From positions 1 to 64,000 of the forward strand of contig JAKSLF010000010.1 in NCBI GenBank assembly GCA_024401355.1: a stretch of DNA of 64,000 bases, written 5' to 3'. The stretch comes from Bacteroidales bacterium (GTDB taxonomy: Bacteria; Bacteroidota; Bacteroidia; Bacteroidales; Marinilabiliaceae). Shown one piece after another: positions 27,207 through 35,831 of this stretch. Below the pieces are notes generated by a model. It was given only the letters and a program-made list of their open reading frames with translations, made no database searches and was not told the DNA's origin. The translations under genes were made by a program, and so were the position numbers. How positions within the stretch are numbered: position 1 is the first letter of the stretch; each line of letters begins with the position of its first letter.

Positions 27207-30023
27207 ATGACCAACAACGATAAGACTAAGGAAATAGAGATCAAAAACGCACGCGTCAACAACCTCAAAGGCATTGACGTCAAGATTCCACGCAACAAAT
27301 TTGTCGTCATCACCGGAGTCAGCGGTTCCGGCAAGTCCTCTCTCGCCTTCGACACTCTCTACGCCGAAGGACAAAGACGATATGTCGAAAGTCTCAATTC
27401 CTACGCCAGACAATTCCTTGGCCGTAACAATAAACCAGAGGTAGACTATATTAAAGGTATTCCACCTGCAATCGCCATCGAACAGAAGGTCAACACTCGC
27501 AACCCTCGTTCTACAGTCGGAACTTCCACCGAGGTCTACGATTATATCAAATTGCTCTTCGCACGCATCGGACACACTTTTTCTCCTATATCAGGAGAAG
27601 AAGGCAAACGAGATTCCGTCACCGATGTAGTCGACTATATCACAGCACTACCCGAAGGCACCAAGGTTGCAATCCTCTGCAAGGTGATTACCGACGTCCG
27701 TTCCATGGAGAATAAGCTCACAGCTCTAATGCAACAGGGTTTTTCACGCATCGAGGTCAATGGTGACTTCAAGCGCATCGACGAGGACACAATAAAAACA
27801 ACAAGTGACTCTGACGCGGTCAATTTGGTCATCGACAGACTCTCTGCCAACAAGGACGCCGACACTATCACTCGACTTGCCGATTCGGTAACAACAGCTT
27901 TCTTCGAGGGACAAAGCGCTTGTATTATTAAGGTATACCATTCCGACGGTTCAATTTCCGAAAAACGCTTCTCCGACCGTTACGAAGCCGACGGAATGGT
28001 TTTCGAAGAGCCTACAGAGCAGCTTTTCACCTTCAACAGTCCCGTTGGTGCATGTCCTACATGTGAGGGATTTGGCAAGATTATCGGCATCGACGAGGAT
28101 CTCGTAATACCAGACAAGTCAAAAAGTGTCATGGAGGATTGTGTAGCATGCTGGACTGGGTCCAAACTTTCCGACTGGAAACGTGATTTCATGTTCGCTG
28201 TAAGTAGACTTAACTTTCCCGTCCATCGTCCTTATCGCGACTTAACCGAAAAGGAAAAACAGCTTCTGTGGAAAGGCGGACGCGGAATATACGGCATCGA
28301 CGCCTTTTTTGAGTCGGCCAAAGAACAACAATATAAGATACAGTATCGCGTAATCCTCTCCCGCTACCGAGGCAAGACAGTTTGCCCCGAATGCAACGGA
28401 ACACGACTAAGAAAGGAAGCTACATATATTAAGGTAGCAGGAATGAGTATAACCGACCTTGTCAACATGCCTATCGGCAAACTCAAGACTTGGGCCGACT
28501 CCATCACACTCAACCAGCACGAAGCTAAGGTTGCCGAACGCCTCTTGGCAGAAATCAGGAGCCGACTCAGCATTCTTTGCGAAGTTGGACTCGACTACCT
28601 GACACTCAACCGACTTTCATCAACCCTCTCCGGAGGCGAAAGCCAGCGTATCAATATTGCCACTTCACTTGGCAGCAGCCTTGTTGGCTCTCTATATATT
28701 CTCGACGAACCTAGCATCGGTCTCCACTCTCGCGACACAGTCAAACTCATCAAAGTATTACGCCGACTTCGCGACATTGGCAATACAGTTGTTGTTGTCG
28801 AACACGACGAGGACATCATTCGAGCTTCCGACGAGATCATAGACATCGGACCTGAAGCCGGACGATTAGGTGGTGAAGTCGTCTTCCAAGGTGATTTCAG
28901 AAAATTGCGCGACGACGCAAACACACTCACAACAAAATACCTCAACGGAACATTAAAGATAGAGGTACCCAAGTCTCGCCGTTCATGGAACCGTAAGATT
29001 GTTGTCAACAACGCCACTCAAAACAACCTCAAGGGCGTAACAGCGAACATTCCACTCAATGTTATGACTGTAGTCACAGGAGTCAGCGGCTCAGGCAAGT
29101 CCACCCTAGTCTCGCAGGTTCTCTACCCTGCTCTATGCAAGGTAATGGGCATTTCCAATGGCGAGAAGACAGGTACATGCGACGGCATTTCAGGTGACAT
29201 AAAGTCACTTTCTGATGTTGAATATATCGACCAGAATCCTATCGGCAAAAGCACTCGCTCAAACCCTGCAACATATTTAAAGGCATACGACGAGATACGC
29301 AAACTCATGGCTGCACAGCAACTATCAAAACAATGCGGATACACTACAGCTCACTTCTCATTCAACACTCAGGGTGGACGATGTGAAGCTTGCCAAGGTG
29401 AAGGAATCATCAAGATCGAGATGCAGTTCATGGCCGACATTTCAATCGAATGCGAAAGTTGCCACGGGAAACGCTTCAAGGACGACATCCTCGAGGTCAA
29501 ATACCGCGGATGCAACATATCCGACATTCTCGACATGACCATCAACCAGGCTATCGAGTTCTTCGGCGAACACGAAGAAGGCAAATCCATCGGAGCAACC
29601 GAGAAACGTATCATCGCACGCCTGAAGCCACTCCAGGATGTAGGTCTTGGCTACATCAAACTCGGACAACCTTCTAGCACCCTCTCCGGAGGCGAAAGCC
29701 AACGTGTAAAGCTCGCCGCATTTCTAGCCGAAGAACAGGCATCGCCAACGCTTTTCATCTTCGACGAACCAACTACCGGACTGCATTTCCACGACATCAA
29801 CAAGCTCCTGAAGGCGTTCTACTCGCTTATCGAGAAAGGACACAGCCTCCTCATAATCGAGCACAATATGGATGTAATCAAGTGCGCCGACTGGATAATA
29901 GACATGGGACCAGACGGAGGCGAGGCCGGAGGTCAAATTGTCGCAGAAGGCACACCCGAAACCGTTGCCTCAATTCCCGAATCTTTCACAGGACAGCACC
30001 TCAAAGAGTTTCTCAACCTATAA
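27207..30023 (+). CDS. uvrA: Excinuclease ABC subunit A
   Basis: UvrA is the damage-recognition ATPase of nucleotide excision repair. It has 938 residues from the ATG at 27207; the frame extends to 27114 but overlaps the promoter. Two ABC modules are seen: Walker A GVSGSGKSSLAF and GVSGSGKSTLVS, and signatures LSGGESQRINIA and LSGGESQRVKLA. The zinc fingers CPTC/CPEC in the first half and CEAC/CESC in the second are intact. It is followed 19 bp later by the serine acetyltransferase gene, so the two may be cotranscribed. Confidence 0.97.
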   Translation: MTNNDKTKEIEIKNARVNNLKGIDVKIPRNKFVVITGVSGSGKSSLAFDTLYAEGQRRYVESLNSYARQFLGRNNKPEVDYIKGIPPAIAIEQKVNTRNPRSTVGTSTEVYDYIKLLFARIGHTFSPISGEEGKRDSVTDVVDYITALPEGTKVAILCKVITDVRSMENKLTALMQQGFSRIEVNGDFKRIDEDTIKTTSDSDAVNLVIDRLSANKDADTITRLADSVTTAFFEGQSACIIKVYHSDGSISEKRFSDRYEADGMVFEEPTEQLFTFNSPVGACPTCEGFGKIIGIDEDLVIPDKSKSVMEDCVACWTGSKLSDWKRDFMFAVSRLNFPVHRPYRDLTEKEKQLLWKGGRGIYGIDAFFESAKEQQYKIQYRVILSRYRGKTVCPECNGTRLRKEATYIKVAGMSITDLVNMPIGKLKTWADSITLNQHEAKVAERLLAEIRSRLSILCEVGLDYLTLNRLSSTLSGGESQRINIATSLGSSLVGSLYILDEPSIGLHSRDTVKLIKVLRRLRDIGNTVVVVEHDEDIIRASDEIIDIGPEAGRLGGEVVFQGDFRKLRDDANTLTTKYLNGTLKIEVPKSRRSWNRKIVVNNATQNNLKGVTANIPLNVMTVVTGVSGSGKSTLVSQVLYPALCKVMGISNGEKTGTCDGISGDIKSLSDVEYIDQNPIGKSTRSNPATYLKAYDEIRKLMAAQQLSKQCGYTTAHFSFNTQGGRCEACQGEGIIKIEMQFMADISIECESCHGKRFKDDILEVKYRGCNISDILDMTINQAIEFFGEHEEGKSIGATEKRIIARLKPLQDVGLGYIKLGQPSSTLSGGESQRVKLAAFLAEEQASPTLFIFDEPTTGLHFHDINKLLKAFYSLIEKGHSLLIIEHNMDVIKCADWIIDMGPDGGEAGGQIVAEGTPETVASIPESFTGQHLKEFLNL

Positions 30024-30042
30024 TATATAATAGTCACCTGAC

Positions 30043-30939
30043 ATGAATACAAACAGCAAATCTATCAGAACCGCCATAAGCCAAGCCATCGAACAACTGG
30101 CGAACAAGGACTCATACTCACAGATGATTCACACTCATTCTGTCAATTGCCAGATGCCATCGACCAAGCGCCTCAGACAAGTGGTTTCACTATGCCGCGA
30201 AATTGTCTTCCCTGGCTATTTTGGCGATATAGACATAACACCAGAAAGTGTCTTATTCCACTCTGGTGTCAACATAGAGAAACTTGCAGACCTCATATCC
30301 GACGAAATATATGCCGGACTCTGTTTTACGGCCGAAGACGACCTAGATGTCGAAACACTTAAGACCAAGGCCGAAGAGATCACAGCCAGTTTCATCAGCC
30401 AGTTGCCAGAGCTCCGCAGACTTCTTAAAGGCGACGTAGTAGCTATGTACAATGGAGATCCAGCCGCACTAAGCACAAGTGAGGTAATCTTCGCATATCC
30501 TGCTATCAAGGCGATTTCCAACTATCGCATCGCACACGCCCTACATCTCCTCAACGTACCTATAATACCACGTGTAATTAGTGAGATGGCTCATAGCGAA
30601 ACTGGCATAGACATACATCCCGAGGCTTCAATCGGCGAACAATTCGCTATCGATCATGGAACTGGAGTCGTAATAGGAGCTACATGTATAATAGGTAACA
30701 ATGTCAAGCTCTACCAAGGTGTCACTCTTGGAGCCAAGAGCTTCCCACTCGACGAAGAAGGGAACCCTATCAAGGGTATACCACGACACCCAATAATCGA
30801 AGATAATGTTATCATCTACGCACAAGCCACGATTCTCGGACGTGTCACCATTGGACACGACACAACTATAGGAGGAAATGTGTGGATTACCAAAGACGTT
30901 CCACCACACTCCGTTTATACTCAGAAAAACGAGAAATAA
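30043..30939 (+). CDS. cysE: Serine O-acetyltransferase
   Basis: This 298-residue acyltransferase makes O-acetylserine for cysteine synthesis. A helical N-terminal part (about 1-170) leads into a left-handed beta-helix with hexapeptide repeats. These include the signature DIHPEASIGEQFAIDHGTGVVIGATCIIGNNVKLYQGVTLGAK, carrying the catalytic His/Asp of SAT. RHPIIEDNVIIYAQATILGRVTIGHD completes the coils. The length is typical of Bacteroidetes SAT (EpsC-like). A hairpin at 30955-30977 follows. Confidence 0.94.
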   Translation: MNTNSKSIRTAISQAIEQLANKDSYSQMIHTHSVNCQMPSTKRLRQVVSLCREIVFPGYFGDIDITPESVLFHSGVNIEKLADLISDEIYAGLCFTAEDDLDVETLKTKAEEITASFISQLPELRRLLKGDVVAMYNGDPAALSTSEVIFAYPAIKAISNYRIAHALHLLNVPIIPRVISEMAHSETGIDIHPEASIGEQFAIDHGTGVVIGATCIIGNNVKLYQGVTLGAKSFPLDEEGNPIKGIPRHPIIEDNVIIYAQATILGRVTIGHDTTIGGNVWITKDVPPHSVYTQKNEK

Positions 30940-30954
30940 AGGCGACACTTCTAT

Positions 30955-30977
30955 ATGGGTGATTTTTTATCACCCAT
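30955..30977. terminator. Terminator after cysE
   Basis: ATGGGTGAT (30955-30963) and ATCACCCAT (30969-30977) form a 9-bp perfect stem. The flanking sequence is A-rich after it rather than T-rich on the plus strand, so strength is uncertain. Confidence 0.55.
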
Positions 30978-31100
30978 AAAAAGCAAACAAATGGCAGATA
31001 ATTTCACCCCCATAGCATCCAACAAATGCCATCTACAGCAAAATGAACAACTACACACAAAAAAAAACACAAAAACTAGACAAATCTCGTTAACTTTAAC

Positions 31101-31108
31101 TATATTTG
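31101..31108 (+). promoter_or_regulatory. -7 element for the SiaB/SiaC-like genes
   Basis: TATATTTG matches TAnnTTTG, 32 bp before the ATG at 31141. I see no convincing -33 element. Confidence 0.5.
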
Positions 31109-31140
31109 CCACGTCATCATAGACTATAGCAAAAACTGAA

Positions 31141-31695
31141 ATGGAGTTTGACATAGCTAATTGGGTAAATGAGAAGAAGACAGACAATGTTCTTCTTGAG
31201 CATGTAGGCGACTTTACGTCGGATTACATCGACTCTGTTTTACCGTCAATTGAGGCTCAATTCGACGATAAAATAGCGAGCGACAACATCCGCAAGAAGG
31301 TCTTCCACATCTTCGTCGAGTGCATCCAGAACCTATTTCACCATATCGAGCCAATTAGTTGCTTGACAAGTGTGTTCGGCTCTGATCGCATCGGCGCCAT
31401 CCTGCTCGTTAAAGACGAAGCCGGATACCGGATTTCTACCGGCAATTTCATCAAAAAGGAAAAAGAAAAATTCTTGCAGAACAAGATTGACCAACTCAAC
31501 ACTCTTAGTGCTGACGAAATCAAACGCCTTTATCGCGAAACAATCAACAACTCAACTTTCTCGGCAAAAGGTGGTGCAGGAATCGGTATGATAGATATGG
31601 CCCGTAAAACAGGCAATAAACTTCACTACCAGTTCTATCCAGTCAAGGGGAATGCAGATATTCTTTTCTATTCCTTTGACGTCCTTATTAATTAA
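31141..31695 (+). CDS. SiaB-like protein kinase (DUF6272 family)
   Basis: This 184-residue protein resembles SiaB, the GHKL-type kinase that phosphorylates SiaC in the Pseudomonas aeruginosa SiaABCD pathway. The N-box-like helix is VFHIFVECIQNLFHHIEP and the ATP-lid region GGAGIGMIDMARKTGNK matches the family's G-rich segment. It lies 35 bp before the SiaC-like gene, which strongly supports the assignment. The phosphatase (SiaA) and diguanylate cyclase (SiaD) of the Pseudomonas system are not in the window, so the downstream target must differ or be elsewhere. Confidence 0.85.
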   Translation: MEFDIANWVNEKKTDNVLLEHVGDFTSDYIDSVLPSIEAQFDDKIASDNIRKKVFHIFVECIQNLFHHIEPISCLTSVFGSDRIGAILLVKDEAGYRISTGNFIKKEKEKFLQNKIDQLNTLSADEIKRLYRETINNSTFSAKGGAGIGMIDMARKTGNKLHYQFYPVKGNADILFYSFDVLIN

Positions 31696-31730
31696 AATAT
31701 TCTTAACAACGCATAATACACTACAACAAT

Positions 31731-32114
31731 ATGGAGAAGATCACAATAGAAGAGAGCTCTAAAACACCTTTCATCTCAATGGATCCTGACAAGGGCCTTA
31801 TCGAAATCAAGGGCCGTTCTATTCCTGAAAATTCACTCGAGTTCTACAAGCCACTCGTTGAATGGCTTTCGGAATACAGCGACACAGAGCCTAAAACAAC
31901 ACAAGTAAAGATTAAACTCGAATACTTCAACACAAGTAGTTCGAAGTGTATACTTGACATCTTCAAGCGTCTCGAGGTTATGTACAGAAAAGGCTGGACT
32001 GTCGAAATCTTCTGGTACTACGACGAAGACGATGAGGACATGTACGAAAGCGGCGAAGACTACCAGTCTATCCTCACATGCCCTATCTCATTGGTTGAAA
32101 ACAAGACTTTCTAA
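31731..32114 (+). CDS. SiaC-like regulatory phosphoprotein (DUF1987)
   Basis: This is a 127-residue protein of the SiaC/DUF1987 family. The conserved core is KLEYFNTSSSKCILDIF, where T68 falls at the residue number known to be phosphorylated in P. aeruginosa SiaC (established for that protein, inferred here). WYYDEDDEDMYESGEDY is also typical. SiaC binds and activates diguanylate cyclase SiaD when unphosphorylated; Bacteroidetes generally lack such cyclases, so this copy likely controls another partner. A perfect palindromic terminator follows. Confidence 0.88.
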   Translation: MEKITIEESSKTPFISMDPDKGLIEIKGRSIPENSLEFYKPLVEWLSEYSDTEPKTTQVKIKLEYFNTSSSKCILDIFKRLEVMYRKGWTVEIFWYYDEDDEDMYESGEDYQSILTCPISLVENKTF

Positions 32115-32152
32115 TTCAACCACATTTATTACCGACTTATCCAAAGCCATAT

Positions 32153-32186
32153 ATGACTACAACTAGAAATTTCTAGTTGTAGTCAT
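32153..32186 (+). terminator. Terminator after the SiaC-like gene (perfect 34-bp palindrome)
   Basis: The two 17-nt halves (32153-32169, 32170-32186) are exact complements, so the stem can be unusually long with only the central AAATTT as loop. It is followed by TTTTTATTTG on the plus strand. It ends the siaB/siaC transcript 38 bp past the stop and separates it from the LytTR gene. Confidence 0.85.
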
Positions 32187-32241
32187 TTTTATTTGTACAT
32201 ACTTTTTCGAAAAGTTATTTTATTAATTACAAAATAATACT

Positions 32242-32249
32242 TATCTTTG
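32242..32249 (+). promoter_or_regulatory. -7 element for the LytTR regulator gene
   Basis: TATCTTTG matches TAnnTTTG, 52 bp before the ATG at 32302; no clear -33 partner. Confidence 0.5.
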
Positions 32250-32301
32250 CATCGTACTCACATAGACTTTGGTCTAACAACTCAAATAAGAGTTTACACT
32301 T

Positions 32302-33057
32302 ATGAATTGTATCATCGTTGACGACGACGTGTTTTCTACAAGGTTGATGGCTGAACTCATCAAGAGGACTTCAGCACTCGACTTAGTCAACACATTCACA
32401 AACGCCATCGATGCCGTCGATTATATGACGATTTCAAAAGACAAGATTGACCTCATATTTCTCGACATAGAAATGCCTGAAATGTCTGGAATAGACTTTA
32501 TGAAGGCTATCGAAACACATACTACACAGATCATAATCTATTCATCTCAAGAGAAGTACGCGCTCCAATCATACGAGTACAACGTATGTGACTACCTTCT
32601 CAAGCCTGTAAACTATACAAGATTCATCAAAGCCGTCAACAAGGCCCAAATCGCCAGACAGATGTCTGAAATAGTCATACCTGAAGACTACGAGAAAGAG
32701 GACAAGACAATAGACGTCAACGATGGCGAACAGGAGATATACCTCAAGGATAATTCAATGACGACCTACAAGGTCAGATTCAATGACATCATATACGTCG
32801 AGGCTTCCGAGAACTACGTAACTGTCGTAACTACTACAAGATCAATAATGATTCACTCTCCCTTGAAGAAGATACTTGAGAAGTTACCTGAAAAGTTTGT
32901 CATACGTGTACATAGATCCTATGCTATTGGAGTACGATTCATCAAGGATATTATCGGTTGCGAGATCACACTACTTCTTACAGAGAAGAGAATTCCTATT
33001 GGAAAGTCATTTAGACCTTCTCTCAACGAAATCCTAAAGAACATAGTAAGAGACTAA
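32302..33057 (+). CDS. LytTR-family response regulator
   Basis: This 251-residue transcription factor has an N-terminal receiver domain (acidic pocket D7-D9, phospho-acceptor D55 in IFLDIEMPEMSG, conserved lysine K101 in LLKPVNY) and a C-terminal LytTR DNA-binding domain (about 140-250, with IYVEASENYVTVVTT and FVIRVHRSYAIGVRFI). The cognate kinase is usually a 7TM or 2TM LytS-like protein; none is adjacent. It lies 14 bp before the thioredoxin-fold gene, with which it is probably cotranscribed. Confidence 0.93.
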   Translation: MNCIIVDDDVFSTRLMAELIKRTSALDLVNTFTNAIDAVDYMTISKDKIDLIFLDIEMPEMSGIDFMKAIETHTTQIIIYSSQEKYALQSYEYNVCDYLLKPVNYTRFIKAVNKAQIARQMSEIVIPEDYEKEDKTIDVNDGEQEIYLKDNSMTTYKVRFNDIIYVEASENYVTVVTTTRSIMIHSPLKKILEKLPEKFVIRVHRSYAIGVRFIKDIIGCEITLLLTEKRIPIGKSFRPSLNEILKNIVRD

Positions 33058-33071
33058 ACAAAGAATTACTC

Positions 33072-33653
33072 ATGACAAACAAGGCTTTACTCTTTGTCAT
33101 TTCATCTCTTCTATATATATCTTCTGTTTCCATTGTATCTGCACAAAACAAATATGCACGCGATGAAAATGGACAATGGACAGTATCTATTGGCGACGAT
33201 CTCCCATCATTTGAATACATCACACTTACAGGCGACACACTTGACAGCGATTTTCTCAGAGGACAAGTCTGCATCATTGAATTTGTAGCCTCATGGTGCC
33301 CTTTTGGCAAAGGACAAATGAAAGCCATGGAAGACCTCATCTGGCGCAAATATGTAGTCAAAAAGAAACGAGGATATAGTAACGACCTAACCATCCTAGG
33401 ATTTACAGAGGATTTTCCTCAAGACACAGCCCAATTTCGCAACCTCATAAAAGAAAAAGGCATCTCCTACCCTTTCGCATTTGATACTGACGAACGAGTC
33501 TTCACGCAATTTGTCACATCCAAGGCATCCGTCACGCGACTAATTATTGTAGACAGAGACGGAAAAATCATTGCCCTCGAAGACGAATTCTACAGAGATA
33601 CCTTCAGACGCACACACCACACAATTAAAAAATTGCTCAAACACAAAAAATAG
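33072..33653 (+). CDS. TlpA-like thioredoxin-fold protein lacking the second active-site cysteine
   Basis: This 193-residue exported protein has a signal peptide 1 to about 25 (IVSAQ). The fold matches AhpC/TSA-TlpA thioredoxins, with FVASWCPFGKGQMKAME at the active-site position and the cis-Pro region replaced by TSKASVTRLIIVDRDGKI. The usual CxxC is CPFG here: C76 is present but position 79 is Gly. Another cysteine, C67, lies two strands earlier. A dithiol reductase role is therefore unlikely; a monothiol, peroxidase-like or binding role is possible. It is cotranscribed with the LytTR regulator. Confidence 0.8.
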   Translation: MTNKALLFVISSLLYISSVSIVSAQNKYARDENGQWTVSIGDDLPSFEYITLTGDTLDSDFLRGQVCIIEFVASWCPFGKGQMKAMEDLIWRKYVVKKKRGYSNDLTILGFTEDFPQDTAQFRNLIKEKGISYPFAFDTDERVFTQFVTSKASVTRLIIVDRDGKIIALEDEFYRDTFRRTHHTIKKLLKHKK

Positions 33654-33755
33654 GTTACCGCAGAAATAGGTCTATATACCGAAAACACAAGAAAAGTTAG
33701 CAATAAACTGATAAAAAAAGAGTGCAACTAGCATATAAATAACAAAGTGTTTTTA

Positions 33756-33763
33756 TAACTTTG
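33756..33763 (+). promoter_or_regulatory. -7 element for the LysE-family gene
   Basis: TAACTTTG matches TAnnTTTG, 60 bp before the ATG at 33823; no clear -33 element. Confidence 0.45.
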
Positions 33764-33822
33764 CATTTGGAAGTAAAAAACTTAAAATTCATCAATAACG
33801 ACTATCGTCGGCAAAAGTACAA

Positions 33823-34521
33823 ATGGACGTAATAGGATTAGCAACACATTTTGGTCAGGGCATATCGATTGGCTTCATAGCATCGATTCCTCTTGGTCCT
33901 ATTGGTGTCATGTGCATCCAGCGTACTCTCAACAAAGGACGACGTTCCGGTTTTGTCAGCGGCTTAGGTGCCGCCACTTCCGACCTCATCTATGCTCTTA
34001 TCGCAGGATTCTCCGTATCTTTCATTATGGATTTTGTCACCGAACAGCAGAAACTACTCTCTATAATTGGAGCTGTTGTACTCCTCTGTATCGGACTTAA
34101 GATATATCTGTCAAACCCAATCAACGAAATGCGTCGCAGACAGCATCAGGAAATGCTTCTCAAGCAAGTCGAAGAACAGGTTCCACAGATAAGCCGCAAA
34201 AAGAGTTCTGGACTTATATCCGACTATTTCTCAACTCTTTTCCTCACCATTACCAACCCATTAGCCATCGTCCTGTTTCTTGGTGCATTCAGTCTCGTCG
34301 GTGGCGAGAAGACCATATTTACACAGATATTCCTACTCGGTGGAGTATTCATAGGCGCTTCGGCATGGTGGCTAACACTTACACTTCTCGTAGGATTATT
34401 CCGCAAGAAGCTCACACTCAAACGCCTCTACTACATAAACAAAGTGGCTGGCGGTGTAATCATCTTCCTTGTAATGAGTGCTCTCTTCATCGAATTCGTG
34501 AAGGAGATTATTCTCAAATAA
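33823..34521 (+). CDS. LysE-family translocator
   Basis: This 232-residue inner-membrane exporter of the LysE/RhtB superfamily has about six hydrophobic segments. The typical N-terminal GFIASIPLGPIGVMCIQRTLNKGRRSGFVSGLGAATSDLIYA includes the conserved PGP-like and G-x3-D motifs. LTITNPLAIVLFLGAF is the second conserved block. A charged loop at about 105-130 separates the halves. Members export amino acids; the substrate is not evident. It is monocistronic and converges with the thioesterase gene 15 bp away. Confidence 0.92.
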   Translation: MDVIGLATHFGQGISIGFIASIPLGPIGVMCIQRTLNKGRRSGFVSGLGAATSDLIYALIAGFSVSFIMDFVTEQQKLLSIIGAVVLLCIGLKIYLSNPINEMRRRQHQEMLLKQVEEQVPQISRKKSSGLISDYFSTLFLTITNPLAIVLFLGAFSLVGGEKTIFTQIFLLGGVFIGASAWWLTLTLLVGLFRKKLTLKRLYYINKVAGGVIIFLVMSALFIEFVKEIILK

Positions 34522-34536
34522 ATCCTTTATTATCTC

Positions 34537-34944
34537 TTATTCAAAATAAGGAGCAACTTTTGCCTTTATAGCGTCAGGCATCTTCATTGGCCTGTTCCTT
34601 GTCATGTCAATGAAAGCAAGTGTTGTGTAACCATCGACAAGGAGTTCTCCTTCTTCGTTGTGAATCTGATAGTCAAACCTTATTTTTACACCAGGAAGCT
34701 CTTTTACCGTTGTTGTAACGGTTATGAGATCATCATAACGAGCTGGACGTTTATAGTTTATATGAAGGTCTACCAGAGGCAACATCACATTGTTCTTTTC
34801 CATTTCGTCATAGGTCATGCCTATCTCCCTGAACATCTCTGTTCGTCCCACTTCAAAATATACAGCATAGTTTGAATGGTATACCACTCCCATCTTGTCT
34901 GTATCAGCATATCTGACTCGTATATCAGTCTTAGTCTCTATCAT
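34537..34944 (-). CDS. Acyl-CoA thioesterase, YbgC/4HBT hotdog family
   Basis: This 135-residue single-hotdog protein begins TDIRVRYADTDKMGVVYHSNYAVYFEVGRTEM, the 4HBT signature with the catalytic Asp in the YADTD segment. LHINYKRPARYDDLITV and DGYTTLAFID follow the family. It hydrolyses short or medium acyl-CoA or acyl-ACP thioesters. It lies 12 bp after the SDR gene and is surely cotranscribed with it. Confidence 0.9.
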   Translation of the reverse strand: MIETKTDIRVRYADTDKMGVVYHSNYAVYFEVGRTEMFREIGMTYDEMEKNNVMLPLVDLHINYKRPARYDDLITVTTTVKELPGVKIRFDYQIHNEEGELLVDGYTTLAFIDMTRNRPMKMPDAIKAKVAPYFE

Positions 34945-34956
34945 GATATATGGTTT

Positions 34957-35769
34957 TTATTGTTTCTGCTCGAATTCTTTTCTCATCTTACTATTAGCAA
35001 GTCTATCAACAAGCGATGGACACCACTTATTTAGGAACACGGCAAGTTTACCCTCAATCAGCGTAAGTACTTTTTCGCGAGTTCCTCGGCATATTCCTTT
35101 TCTGATTTCGCAAGCAACCTTTTCCGCCGACATCATCTTGCCCTCATTTCTTGGAGATTCGCCTTGTTCGCTACCATCTGCAGTCAATGCTTTGTAGCGT
35201 ATATTAGAAGCCGTAAAGCCTGGCGCTATAACAAACACCTTCAAACCAGAATGCAGATACTCTGTACGTATGGTATCAAGAAATCCTCTCATAGCATATT
35301 TAGAGGCAGAATAACCAGTTCTCCATGGCAGTCCAAGATACCCTGCAACAGATGTTACTCCGACTATTGTTCCCTTAGATTTCAAAAGATATGGCAAAGC
35401 TGCTTTTGTCGAATAGACCGTTCCCCAGAAATTGACATCCATCAGCTTGTGCATCACGTCAAGGTCAAGTTCCGAAAATGATGCACGCATTGATATGCCT
35501 GCATTGTTGACAAGCACGTCAACACGCCCAAAGTAAGCAACGGTTTCCTCGACCATACGGCGGCACTGATCGACATCAGTCACATCAGTCGGAACCACAA
35601 GTGTACGACGACCCGAAGGGTCAACTTCATCCGCTATATCACACAAAGCCTGTTCACTTCGCGACGCAAGGGTCACCAACGCACCATGTTTCACAAGATC
35701 CAGGGCACAAGCTCGTCCAATGCCAGACGATGCTCCAGTAACTATGACTACTTTGTCTTTTATATCCAT
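34957..35769 (-). CDS. Short-chain dehydrogenase/reductase
   Basis: This 270-residue classical SDR has the NAD(P) motif TGASSGIG (11-18), NNAGIS, the catalytic Ser in GVTSVAGYLG and YSASK with Tyr and Lys. The tail after residue 200 (RYKALTADGSEQGESPRNEGKMMSAEKVACEIRKGI) resembles the DltE/SadH-like group acting on lipid or ketone substrates. It precedes the thioesterase gene; together they hint at acyl-chain metabolism, which is inference only. Confidence 0.92.
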   Translation of the reverse strand: MDIKDKVVIVTGASSGIGRACALDLVKHGALVTLASRSEQALCDIADEVDPSGRRTLVVPTDVTDVDQCRRMVEETVAYFGRVDVLVNNAGISMRASFSELDLDVMHKLMDVNFWGTVYSTKAALPYLLKSKGTIVGVTSVAGYLGLPWRTGYSASKYAMRGFLDTIRTEYLHSGLKVFVIAPGFTASNIRYKALTADGSEQGESPRNEGKMMSAEKVACEIRKGICRGTREKVLTLIEGKLAVFLNKWCPSLVDRLANSKMRKEFEQKQ

Positions 35770-35784
35770 CTATTGAAATAAAAC

Positions 35785-35820
35785 AGGGGATTTTCACTCC
35801 TATCGAAGAGAAAATCCCCT
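35785..35820. terminator. Hairpin between aroC and the SDR gene
   Basis: AGGGGATTTTC (35785-35795) pairs with GAAAATCCCCT (35810-35820), an 11-bp perfect stem 11 bp past the aroC stop. On the minus strand the tail is only moderately T-rich (GTTTTATTTC). Confidence 0.75.
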
Positions 35821-35831
35821 TTATGCTTATA

